Shown piece after piece: positions 16,035 to 22,103 of a stretch of DNA of 22,103 bases. Position numbers and translations under genes: made by a program. The notes below the pieces were generated by a model. The model saw nothing but the letters and a program-made list of their open reading frames with translations. It ran no database searches and was not told the DNA's origin. Position 1 is the stretch's first letter. Each line of letters begins with the position of its first letter. Origin of the DNA: a virus; the IMG/VR virus record IMGVR_UViG_3300006754_000212, positions 1 through 22,103 of that record, one strand, 5' to 3'.

Positions 16035-17408
16035 ATGAGTTACATTAAGACAATGAAAGACTTAGAAGCCGCAACCTACGGAGTTCGTGGGGGAAGCGGT
16101 AATGCTTTGTTAAAGAGTGCAGGAGTTGTATCGTGGGGTTCTTCAGGAACAGGCCATGATACTGATGTTGCTGGTTTATCCGGTGCTTCAGGACTTGCTG
16201 ACTTGTATAACAGGGCTTATGGACAGAAAGTATGGTCTATGCTTAACCAAGAGGTTAATGCTTTGGCTATGTTGGCTAAGAGACCTTATACGACCAGTGG
16301 ATGGCGTGTATTGAAAAAGAGAGCAGAAGGTGGTTCAGGTTCAACCTTCGATGTTACATTAAGTGGCGCAGCAACATCTCGCGGTGTTGACGCTCCATCT
16401 GCTGATAATATCGGTGGTGTCGCTGAGAACGCATCTTTAGGAACTGGTAATGATATTCCGGCCATTACGCCAGAATACACAAAGTTATTCACCAGTCCAA
16501 AGACTGTGGCTCATTTGTTTGAGTTCTCAGAATTGGCTCTTGAGATGGCTAAGATTGATGACGGAGTAGGCGATTTACGCGCTTTAGTCCGTGAAGATAT
16601 GGGAAAGCATCATGCTGAGGTTCAGAATAAGATGCTTCTTATGCCATTAGAAGCCTATGACCAAGTAATCACTGGTAGCGATAACCGAGTAAATATCAAC
16701 AAGAATTACACTTCGTTGATGAAGGTTGTTGCTTCAAGTCAAGAAATGGAAGCAATGGTTGATGCGTCAATGTTGGATGATTCTACATCTAGCACTGGTG
16801 GTTTAACTGCTACTCTTAGCACCATTTATGGAGCAACAGACAGGCAATTAGTCAGCAACGCATATAATACATCATTCCTTGATGCTGAAGTAGATTTTGG
16901 TAGTGGATATGCAGCAGGTGATGCTCGCGTTCTAACGCTAACAGTCATTAATGACATGCTACGAAGACTACGAGAGAATGGCGGTTCGCCAAAGGTTATC
17001 TTAACTGGATATGATACTATTCAGCATCTAGGTGACTTGCTACAAGCACAAGAAAGGTTTATGGATAGAAAGGAAGTTATCCCTACTCATAATGGAGTGC
17101 GCGGTGTAAAGGGTAAAGAAGTCGGCTTTAGAGTTGCTACTTATTATGATATACCAATTATTCCATGTAAGGATATGCCTAAGACTGGAAATGGGTCTAA
17201 CAAGTTAAGTGATATGCTTATCCTTGATACAGACCACCTTTGGATGAGTGTGTTAAAGCCAACCCAATACTTTGAGGATGGTATAGACCATGGAAATCCA
17301 TTCGGTGTAGGAACACTAGGTAATCAGGCAATGTATCGAACAATTGCCGAAACTGGGTGTTCTTTCTTCAAGGGACAAGGTAAGATAACCAACCTAACGA
17401 GTGCATGA
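16035..17408 (+). CDS. Major capsid protein (HK97-like fold expected)
   Basis: 457 residues from ATG 16035, with GGAG eight bases upstream; the GTG at 16026 is part of that leader. It lies directly after protease-scaffold, the standard position of the major capsid gene. Sequence features fit: a Gly/Ser-rich N-terminus, RPYTTSGWRVLKKRA, a helix with EMAKIDDGVGDLRALVREDM (spine-helix-like), and a C-terminal region with FRVATYYDIPIIPCKDMP and LILDTDHLWM, resembling the strand pattern of HK97-type capsid proteins. Codon use is distinct, with AAG for 20 of 24 lysines, as expected for the most abundant product. It has no long cleavable N-terminal helical domain, consistent with a separate or nested scaffold. 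Confidence 0.85.
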   Translation: MSYIKTMKDLEAATYGVRGGSGNALLKSAGVVSWGSSGTGHDTDVAGLSGASGLADLYNRAYGQKVWSMLNQEVNALAMLAKRPYTTSGWRVLKKRAEGGSGSTFDVTLSGAATSRGVDAPSADNIGGVAENASLGTGNDIPAITPEYTKLFTSPKTVAHLFEFSELALEMAKIDDGVGDLRALVREDMGKHHAEVQNKMLLMPLEAYDQVITGSDNRVNINKNYTSLMKVVASSQEMEAMVDASMLDDSTSSTGGLTATLSTIYGATDRQLVSNAYNTSFLDAEVDFGSGYAAGDARVLTLTVINDMLRRLRENGGSPKVILTGYDTIQHLGDLLQAQERFMDRKEVIPTHNGVRGVKGKEVGFRVATYYDIPIIPCKDMPKTGNGSNKLSDMLILDTDHLWMSVLKPTQYFEDGIDHGNPFGVGTLGNQAMYRTIAETGCSFFKGQGKITNLTSA

Positions 17409-17419
17409 GGTGATTAAGT

Positions 17420-17776
17420 ATGGCATTAGCATATACGGTAACAACGCTTGCTGACCACAAAGGCATTACTGCTCCTAAAGCAGTTGGTGACGAATATGTG
17501 GTTGATGCGGTAATTGATGTAACTTCCCATGTTGCAGCGGGAGCAGTTATTCCTGCTACGCAATTTGGGCTTTCAACTATCCATGCAGCGTGTATTACAG
17601 GACATGAAGGTGCAAATCATCGTTATCCTAATATCGAAACAACAACAGCGGGGGCTTATGAGTCCTCTAAATCAATAGCATTAATGTTCACATCATTAGA
17701 TGGAACAAATGCTACAATTGCCGATGACGGTGATGTGACTTGTGCTGTGAGAGTTAGACTTTGGGGCAACCTTTGA
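17420..17776 (+). CDS. Small beta-rich probable head protein
   Basis: 118 residues, starting MALAYTVTTLADHKGI, with AGGTGATTAAGT before the ATG. It is rich in Ala, Thr, Val and Gly with alternating patterns typical of beta-sandwich structural proteins, and it lacks catalytic motifs. It sits 11 bases after the major capsid gene and just before a strong hairpin, so it is probably made with the capsid protein. A decoration (capsid-stabilising) protein or head fibre is the most likely role, by position and composition only. Confidence 0.7.
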   Translation: MALAYTVTTLADHKGITAPKAVGDEYVVDAVIDVTSHVAAGAVIPATQFGLSTIHAACITGHEGANHRYPNIETTTAGAYESSKSIALMFTSLDGTNATIADDGDVTCAVRVRLWGNL

Positions 17777-17785
17777 TTGTTATAT

Positions 17786-17820
17786 GTGGCCTTTGACCCC
17801 TTAACGGGGTCATTGGTCAC
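17786..17820 (+). terminator. Strong hairpin after the capsid and small head genes
   Basis: An inner 7-bp stem TGACCCC/GGGGTCA (17794-17800 with 17806-17812) closes a 5-base loop. An outer 6-bp stem GTGGCC/GGTCAC (17786-17791 with 17815-17820, one G-T pair) is separated from it by a 2x2 T-T internal loop. It fills most of the largest intergenic gap. There is no U-tract immediately after it, so a classical bacterial terminator is not indicated. mRNA 3'-end protection or processing of the capsid transcript, or partial termination, are alternatives. Confidence 0.6.
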
Positions 17821-17837
17821 TAAATAAGTGTAAACAT

Positions 17838-17851
17838 AGGTGATTAAGATG
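17838..17851 (+). promoter_or_regulatory. Example of the recurring AGGTGATTAAGATG ribosome-binding site
   Basis: AGGTGAT pairs with the ATCACCT near the 3' end of 16S rRNA, four bases before the ATG. Variants of this leader precede the genes at 4331, 5782, 9409, 11999, 12265 and 17420. A TAAATA element at 17821-17826, about 25 bases upstream of the ATG, could be an archaeal TATA box, but this is weak. Confidence 0.55.
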
Positions 17852-18217
17852 AGTAAAATAGAATTAAGTAGTAAGGGTTTTCCAGTAGTATTATCAACAA
17901 AATCTCACGCAAAGGTGGTTTTTGGAGAAAGTATTGAGATTGACCCAAAAGAAGCATTAGTTTATTTAGGTGATAATAGATTTAAAATAACTTTTGATGC
18001 TTTAGATAAGAAAATCCTCAAGACTTGCAATGAACATCAGACAGCATGGCTTCGTAAAGAATTCAATGTAAAGGGTGATATTGATAAAGTGTTAAGGAAA
18101 ATGTTCCCAGAAGTTAATACAATTAAAAAGGTTATGAAACCTATATTAAAAGAAAGGACAGAAGAATCAAAAAAGCCTAAGATTGCCAAAGAACCTAAGA
18201 AGGAAACGGCGGGTTAA
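17849..18217 (+). CDS. Small protein after the capsid hairpin, unknown function
   Basis: 122 residues from ATG 17849 (the upstream GTG at 17840 lies inside the ribosome-binding site). The N-terminal 50 residues look like beta strands (IELSSKGFPVVLSTKSHAKV). The middle is helical (DALDKKILKTCNEHQTAWL), and the last 30 residues are Lys/Glu/Pro-rich and flexible. I do not recognise a family. The position after the capsid genes suits a head-completion or capsid-associated protein. Confidence 0.75.
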   Translation: MSKIELSSKGFPVVLSTKSHAKVVFGESIEIDPKEALVYLGDNRFKITFDALDKKILKTCNEHQTAWLRKEFNVKGDIDKVLRKMFPEVNTIKKVMKPILKERTEESKKPKIAKEPKKETAG

Positions 18218-18259
18218 TATGCGTATCCCATCTTGGAGCATCCGAAGGAGAACTTAGTT

Positions 18260-18571
18260 ATGTCTGGTGGATGCAATAATACAGGTGTTTTAACTGTTTC
18301 AGGAAGTGGAACAGCATCAACTCAAGCCATTACTGGCCGTATTAGAATACAATCTATTAAGGTTAATAATGATGCAGCAGTAGATAAAACAGTAACTTTC
18401 TATGATGGAACAGCAAACAGTGCAACAAAGATAGCAGAAGTCCATGTAGGTGCAGTAAATCAAAATATTGATTACGACATGCATGGTTCAATTGCTATTA
18501 ATGGTGTATTTGTTGAAGTTTCAGGTAGTGGGAGTAATAGTGGGGTAAGTTTCTCGGTTCAATACTTTTGA
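18260..18571 (+). CDS. Small beta-rich probable structural protein
   Basis: 103 residues from ATG 18260, which has AAGGAG nine bases upstream; the TTG at 18233 has no such support. Sequence is Gly/Ser/Thr/Val-rich with alternating hydrophobics (GRIRIQSIKVNNDAAVDKTV, EVHVGAVNQNIDYDM, GVFVEVSGSGSNSGVSFSV), typical of a single beta-sandwich domain. It is likely a capsid decoration or virion surface protein, by composition and position only. It has one Cys, no catalytic pattern and no signal peptide. Confidence 0.75.
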   Translation: MSGGCNNTGVLTVSGSGTASTQAITGRIRIQSIKVNNDAAVDKTVTFYDGTANSATKIAEVHVGAVNQNIDYDMHGSIAINGVFVEVSGSGSNSGVSFSVQYF

Positions 18572-18579
18572 GGGATAAA

Positions 18580-18978
18580 ATGCCAGCACTAGAAAAAGAC
18601 ACAAAACTCGTAATGACGATATTATTCGTTGGCGCGATTAGCGGAACTAATGTTTACTTTTACGGTAAATATGGTAGTATGATTGCTTTTAATGAATATG
18701 CCCATGCTTTGATATTTGGGTTAATGACTATTGGAGCAATATTAGCAATGAAAGCAATATTTGATTTAGCATTAAATGATAAAATTGAAATGTTTTTAGT
18801 AGATAGAAGAATAGGAGCATACTGGGCTAAAAAGCAAAGAGATGCTGAACAGAGGGAAAAAATTCGTCAAAGTATGAATTCATATAACCCTGTGCAACCA
18901 CAATATATGCCTATTCCTCCACCTCCAAGACAAGAGGAGCCGAGAGTTCCCGCTTCGTTTTTGGCTCAAATTGAGTAG
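18580..18978 (+). CDS. Two-helix membrane protein
   Basis: 132 residues from ATG 18580 (AGGGAT leader; the TTG at 18568 is rejected). Two probable transmembrane helices lie at about 11-31 (LVMTILFVGAISGTNVYFYG) and 39-64 (YAHALIFGLMTIGAILAMKA). A charged helix follows (about 70-104), then a Pro/Gln-rich tail (YNPVQPQYMPIPPPPRQEEP). It precedes a second membrane protein and a small GTPase. It could be a virion membrane-interaction, lysis or superinfection-exclusion protein. Two helices and a charged C-terminus also occur in holins, but the long tail argues against a simple holin. Confidence 0.75.
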   Translation: MPALEKDTKLVMTILFVGAISGTNVYFYGKYGSMIAFNEYAHALIFGLMTIGAILAMKAIFDLALNDKIEMFLVDRRIGAYWAKKQRDAEQREKIRQSMNSYNPVQPQYMPIPPPPRQEEPRVPASFLAQIE

Positions 18979-18986
18979 TGAGGCAA

Positions 18987-19214
18987 ATGCTTGAAGCAAT
19001 TACAATGGGCTTTGATGAAACTACATTAGCGTATGACTTACAAAGAGCACATTCGGCTGATGTATGGTTTCTTAGGGCTAGATATTTTTTTTGGGGGACA
19101 ATATCTACAATTGTAGGCTTTCTTGTTGGACACGCATTACCCTTAATGGGAGTAAATGTATATAAAGAAACATGGGAGGGCTTCTGGAATTTTTGGCACC
19201 ATTTAGTAGGATGA
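18987..19214 (+). CDS. Small membrane protein sharing a 27-bp segment with a zinc-finger gene
   Basis: 75 residues from ATG 18987 (GTGAGG just upstream). A hydrophilic N-terminus is followed by one probable transmembrane helix (about 34-55, FFWGTISTIVGFLVGHALPL) and a Trp-rich C-terminus (YKETWEGFWNFWHHLVG), likely amphipathic. The WGTISTIV part of the helix is encoded by 27 bases identical to 12051-12077. It overlaps neither neighbour and is four bases before the GTPase gene. It could anchor the GTPase or act in membrane perturbation. Both are inference. Confidence 0.72.
   Translation: MLEAITMGFDETTLAYDLQRAHSADVWFLRARYFFWGTISTIVGFLVGHALPLMGVNVYKETWEGFWNFWHHLVG
19090..19116 (+). repeat. 27-bp perfect direct repeat, copy 2 (in membrane-protein gene)
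   Basis: Second copy of the repeat at 12051-12077. Here it encodes part of a transmembrane helix and looks native to the gene. Flanking bases differ on both sides (T/G before, G/A after). Confidence 0.9.
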
Positions 19215-19218
19215 TAGT

Positions 19219-19887
19219 ATGTCTATAATGACAGGCTTTGTTATCATCATGGCTGAAAAATTGGGTCATTTTTGGAGAAAAGTTCACGCTATTCCTTTTG
19301 GAGTATATGGCGCAACAAAAGTAGGAAAAACAACATTGCATCATCAAATGAGAACAAGAGGAGAAGTTCCAGATATTAAGAATAGAACTGTTGGAAGAGG
19401 CAGGGCTACCAGAAAGACTATTAAAATTGATGGAGACCAACATACAATCAAAACAGCAGATGTAGGAGGAGAAACACTTTATTGGGGCGAATGGCTTAAA
19501 GATATGAGAACCCGCAAAGTAAAATACATTATATTCATGATAGATGATAGACACATGGATAAACATTATGATATAGAACAACAGTTATGTTGGAGTTTTT
19601 TAGTTGATTCAATATGTTCTCCTTATTGGGATGCAATAAATAAAAGGAAAAGAAAAAAAGCACATGACTATCCAATTGCAGTAGGACTATGGGCAAATAA
19701 ATTCGATTTATGGAAAGACAAATATCCTTATGATGATATACAAAAGCACCCAATATTTGAATCATTTAAAGACGGTATGGCTAAATTAAATGATAGAGGA
19801 ATACCCTGTTTCAAATACATAGTAAGTGCAAAATCAGATTCAAAAATGGTATATAGAGGACTAGTAACAATGATGGAGGATTATTGA
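19219..19887 (+). CDS. Ras/Arf-like small GTPase
   Basis: 222 residues. All nucleotide-binding motifs of a TRAFAC small GTPase are visible in order: G1 P-loop GATKVGKT (31-38), a switch I candidate around T57/T65, G3 DVGGE (81-85), G4 NKFD (160-163) and G5 SAK (203-205). DVGG-E is closest to Arf, SR-beta and G-alpha types (DVGGQ), with Glu at the usual catalytic Gln position. This might lower or alter hydrolysis. The N-terminal 20 residues are hydrophobic to amphipathic and could bind membrane. Starting at ATG 19249 would remove ten of these residues, but that site lacks a ribosome-binding site. It follows two membrane-protein genes and overlaps the next micro-gene by one base. Confidence 0.85.
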   Translation: MSIMTGFVIIMAEKLGHFWRKVHAIPFGVYGATKVGKTTLHHQMRTRGEVPDIKNRTVGRGRATRKTIKIDGDQHTIKTADVGGETLYWGEWLKDMRTRKVKYIIFMIDDRHMDKHYDIEQQLCWSFLVDSICSPYWDAINKRKRKKAHDYPIAVGLWANKFDLWKDKYPYDDIQKHPIFESFKDGMAKLNDRGIPCFKYIVSAKSDSKMVYRGLVTMMEDY

Positions 19888-19949
19888 TGATAATAACTAA
19901 CAACTGTTCTATGGCTCCTGATTGCTATTGCAGGGAGTGTTTAGAATGA
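19887..19949 (+). CDS. 20-aa Cys-rich micro-protein
   Basis: Starts on the GTPase stop (TGATG, one shared base) and ends on the next ATG (ATGA). The product is 20 residues with four Cys in CSMAPDCYCREC, a plausible minimal metal-binding knuckle. Overlap at both ends supports translation. Alternatively it is a short coupling ORF that reloads ribosomes onto the next gene, whose GGGAG ribosome-binding site lies within it. Confidence 0.5.
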   Translation: MIITNNCSMAPDCYCRECLE

Positions 19950-20614
19950 GTATGCAATATAACCCTCCTTCATTAATTGGAGCAACTAATGCTCAAGTTG
20001 CTAATGCCTTTTTACCTCCTATAAAGTATGCTCGCGCTGCTGGAGGAATAATGAATTATGATTATAAAAGTTCTAAACCAAAGAAACAATTAAAAGAAAT
20101 GATTAAAATTCTTTGGCCGCAGAAAAAGAAATTCCTTAAGATTCCTTATAGTTTCCAATTCAATACAAGAGATAGATGTGTTGTTTGCGGAACACACAAA
20201 ATTTGGGAAGCATCTGACCCAACAAGACCACCATTACCCCTTCATAAAGTTAGGAAGGGTTATCCAATGCGAGGCACTTATTGTGATAAACATGCTAGAT
20301 TACACAAACAATATGAAATGTTAGAGCAACAAATAATAGCCGATGAACACGGCTTAGAATTTAAAAGGTTTGTTCCTACACCCAAAGTGCCTAAAATTTT
20401 ACAATCTGCACCGCTAACTTCATTAAGGCAATCGGACATCGAGGCATTGAGTGAGGTTGGCTGGACAATAAGACCCCCACAAATGCAATCAGAAACATTA
20501 GAAGATGAAATGTTTAGATTAACAATTGAAAGCCAATCAATCAATAAAAGAGTATTGAAATTAATCTCAGACGGCGCACAAGTAATTCCTCAAGTAATAG
20601 AGGAGGTAGAATAG
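19946..20614 (+). CDS. Zinc-binding protein of unknown function
   Basis: 222 residues from ATG 19946, chosen for GGGAG eight bases upstream and the ATGA overlap; the TTG at 19922 is rejected. The N-terminal 70 residues are Pro/Ala-rich then basic. A treble-clef-like zinc site follows: C78-x2-C81 ... C113-x2-H116, with H120 nearby. The remaining 100 residues are helical with acidic patches. The loop between the zinc pairs is Pro-rich (SDPTRPPLPLHK), a layout also seen in HNH-type proteins, but no HN catalytic motif is evident. Role unknown; it is coupled to the GTPase cluster. Confidence 0.75.
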   Translation: MSMQYNPPSLIGATNAQVANAFLPPIKYARAAGGIMNYDYKSSKPKKQLKEMIKILWPQKKKFLKIPYSFQFNTRDRCVVCGTHKIWEASDPTRPPLPLHKVRKGYPMRGTYCDKHARLHKQYEMLEQQIIADEHGLEFKRFVPTPKVPKILQSAPLTSLRQSDIEALSEVGWTIRPPQMQSETLEDEMFRLTIESQSINKRVLKLISDGAQVIPQVIEEVE

Positions 20615-20615
20615 A

Positions 20616-21350
20616 ATGGGTTTATTTGGAACAAGTAATAGTGCAATATCGAATCAGATAACGAATCAAGGACAGTCGGATTTTAAGGTAATGAATAACC
20701 TTTTAACCTTACAGGATAATCATGTGGAAGAGTTCTTTCAGTATCATGGAGAAGCATTTTTGAGTTCTCTTGAAAAATTAATGGAAGATGTAATAGAGAG
20801 AGTAGTAAGTCAAATGCTAGTTAAACTAAAATTTGTTAGTAATTCTAATGGTGAAATATCAGTCCATTCAGATGCATTAAGGGAATATGAAACAATAACT
20901 GCTGAAAATATTACATTAGACTTACAAACGCTTTTGGCTTCTGCATTAAATACTGAAGTTATTATGCAAAGAAAAATGGCTAAACAGCAATATTTAGAAG
21001 CACAAGGATTTACAACTAGTTCAGTCCCACAACAAGGTATGCCGCAAGGAATGCCGCAACAAGGTATGCCGCAACAAGGCATGTCAATGGGTAATCCTCA
21101 AGGATTAAACCCTAATCAAATTCAAGGAAGTAATGCTGGGGTTGCCGCGAATAATATGATGATGCAACAACAACAAGCATTCAATAATCAAAGTGGCTTC
21201 CCTGTTCCGCCATCAGGTTATGACCAAATGAATAACCCATATTGGATTGACCCTATGACTGGACAACCAACATATACCCCACCATCTAGCGGATTGGGCC
21301 TAGGAAATGCCATAAGTAAAGGTTTGGCTTGGGCTTCTTGGCTAGCATGA
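20616..21350 (+). CDS. Protein with M/P/Q/G tandem repeats, probable virion component
   Basis: 244 residues, with GAGGAGG about nine bases upstream of the ATG. It starts MGLFGTSNSAISNQ. Residues 20-130 are helical (VEEFFQYHGEAFLSSLEKLM and following). A low-complexity segment at about 138-165 consists of MPQQG-type repeats, then a Q/N/G/P-rich disordered tail. The C-terminal 20 residues (GLGNAISKGLAWASWLA) form a hydrophobic helix. The MGLFG start could be N-myristoyl-like only in eukaryotes, so I ignore it. No family recognised. Confidence 0.75.
   Translation: MGLFGTSNSAISNQITNQGQSDFKVMNNLLTLQDNHVEEFFQYHGEAFLSSLEKLMEDVIERVVSQMLVKLKFVSNSNGEISVHSDALREYETITAENITLDLQTLLASALNTEVIMQRKMAKQQYLEAQGFTTSSVPQQGMPQGMPQQGMPQQGMSMGNPQGLNPNQIQGSNAGVAANNMMMQQQQAFNNQSGFPVPPSGYDQMNNPYWIDPMTGQPTYTPPSSGLGLGNAISKGLAWASWLA
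21027..21083 (+). repeat. In-frame tandem repeat encoding MPQQG units
   Basis: Imperfect 15-base units of the form ATGCCGCAACAAGGT (one 12-base shortened copy, ATGCCGCAAGGA) encode QQG-MPQG-MPQQG-MPQQG-M. Near-identity of codons indicates recent slippage or expansion. Confidence 0.8.
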
Positions 21351-21360
21351 GTGGAATGAT

Positions 21361-22103
21361 ATGGATATAATTATACCTAAAAGTTTCAAGGTTCATAATA
21401 GAACCTATAATTTAGGCGATGCTGGCATAGAATTACAAAGAGAGAATTTAGAGGGGTCTCCCTCTAATCATTCATTATTTGTATATATGCTGAAATACCT
21501 TATGTCTCCTATGGATGGGGGATTGTCTGATATTTCAAATAGTATGAAAATACTATTGAAACCAGAAGTATTGGAGAAAGCATCGAGATATACACATGAT
21601 ATGGAAGTGGATGCAAAAGAATACAAAAAACATATTAAACACGCATGGGAAGAATTAAGCGAATCAGTCATGCATGATAATATTGAAACATTTGATGAAG
21701 AGGGCAATAAATTATCAAATGACGATGGAACACCCGCAACAAAAGAAATAGGAATTTTACATATATTAGAGAATCAATCATGGATTCAAGCAGATGAGAA
21801 AAAAATAATTAATTCTATGATTAGACAGATGCCTGAGAGTGGGAAAAAAGCACCATTTAATGAAATATTAGATACAGTGGATGCAACAGGAAAACCTCAA
21901 ATAGGCAGGATTGGACAACAAAAAATAATGGGATATAGAAAAGGTCAACGGTCTTCTAAATTATTTGATGCCGCAGGTAATAAAAAGCCTTTTTATCCCA
22001 TTTTAGATATTCTAAAAAATGCTGATGTTTCTACATCTGGAAATGAATCTACGGCTAGAATAAACAATAAGGTAATAATAGAATTAAAAGAGCATTCCAA
22101 GCC
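21361..22103 (+). CDS. Partial gene running off the window, unknown function
   Basis: Open from ATG 21361 to the window end (about 247 residues seen, no stop). Starts MDIIIPKSFKVHNRTYNLGD. A weak GGAATGAT precedes the start. It is mostly helical and charged. The early part is hydrophobic-rich (SLFVYMLKYLMSPMDGG), then acidic-basic helices, with a Gly/Lys/Arg-rich stretch (GQQKIMGYRKGQRSSK) further on. No family recognised. Its continuation outside the window may decide the function. Confidence 0.75.
   Translation, partial: MDIIIPKSFKVHNRTYNLGDAGIELQRENLEGSPSNHSLFVYMLKYLMSPMDGGLSDISNSMKILLKPEVLEKASRYTHDMEVDAKEYKKHIKHAWEELSESVMHDNIETFDEEGNKLSNDDGTPATKEIGILHILENQSWIQADEKKIINSMIRQMPESGKKAPFNEILDTVDATGKPQIGRIGQQKIMGYRKGQRSSKLFDAAGNKKPFYPILDILKNADVSTSGNESTARINNKVIIELKEHSK

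Noticed and set aside
16117-16314. 65-codon frame on the + strand inside the capsid gene
   Set aside because: Overlaps a clearly coding, codon-optimised capsid frame and lacks a ribosome-binding site.
17821-17826. TAAATA as an archaeal TATA-box promoter for the gene at 17849
   Set aside because: Common sequence in AT-rich DNA, no visible BRE purines upstream, and a good ribosome-binding site implies a leader; kept only as a remark.
18580-19214. Holin/lysis pair
   Set aside because: Membrane helices alone are insufficient; no endolysin gene nearby, and tail lengths and GTPase context do not fit a typical cassette.
19105-19581. 158-codon open frame on the minus strand
   Set aside because: Lies opposite the small GTPase, whose motifs are intact; composition is Cys/Phe/Ser/Ile-rich as expected of a complement strand.
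20810-21082. 90-codon minus-strand frame with CCGIP repeats
   Set aside because: Complement of the MPQQG repeat region; repeat-derived.

Overview
The window is a compact, AT-rich stretch of a tailed (Caudoviricetes-type) virus genome or provirus. Every supportable gene lies on the + strand. Gaps between genes are tiny: the longest is 72 bases, and many neighbours overlap by 1-8 bases. I see no tRNA, rRNA, CRISPR array or insertion sequence. The core is a head-morphogenesis and DNA-packaging module: large terminase, portal, capsid maturation protease with a scaffold domain, and major capsid protein. A virus of marine archaea (magrovirus-like or similar) is my best guess. It rests on the ATP-dependent DNA ligase, the zinc-rich small proteins, the LAGLIDADG gene and the extended GGTGAT ribosome-binding sites. 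None of these is exclusive to archaea, so the host remains an inference.

Layout. 26-4321: a large acidic protein of unknown function, then five small translationally coupled genes. 4331-8759: terminase large subunit, a winged-helix/LAGLIDADG protein, and a zinc-containing portal. 8761-11556: five proteins of unknown function, several charged or coiled-coil. 11556-14778: two paralogous zinc-finger genes and an 837-aa ATP-dependent DNA ligase with extra domains. 14818-17776: protease-scaffold (with a strong internal start), major capsid protein and a small probable head protein. A strong hairpin at 17786-17820 follows. 17849-22103: small probable head or adaptor proteins, two membrane proteins, a Ras/Arf-like small GTPase, a 20-aa Cys-rich micro-gene, a zinc protein, a Q/M/P/G-rich protein and the start of a further gene that runs off the window.

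The most unusual signals are these: (i) a Trp-containing N-terminal peptide (M-x-W-x-x-x-[LI]-K-like) shared by about seven otherwise unrelated unknown proteins; (ii) a related Trp peptide at the extreme C-termini of the scaffold and a small coiled-coil protein, suggesting a common capsid-docking motif; (iii) a 27-bp perfect in-frame repeat shared by a zinc-finger gene and a membrane-protein gene 7 kb apart; (iv) a complete G1-G5 small GTPase beside two membrane proteins; (v) a nested scaffold gene marked by an ideal Shine-Dalgarno and an abrupt change in codon use.

Translation start logic is consistent throughout. Either GGAGG lies about 8 bases from the ATG, or GGTGAT lies about 4 bases from it. 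Often the upstream TGA stop sits inside the Shine-Dalgarno or overlaps the ATG, and 20 of 28 complete genes end in TGA.
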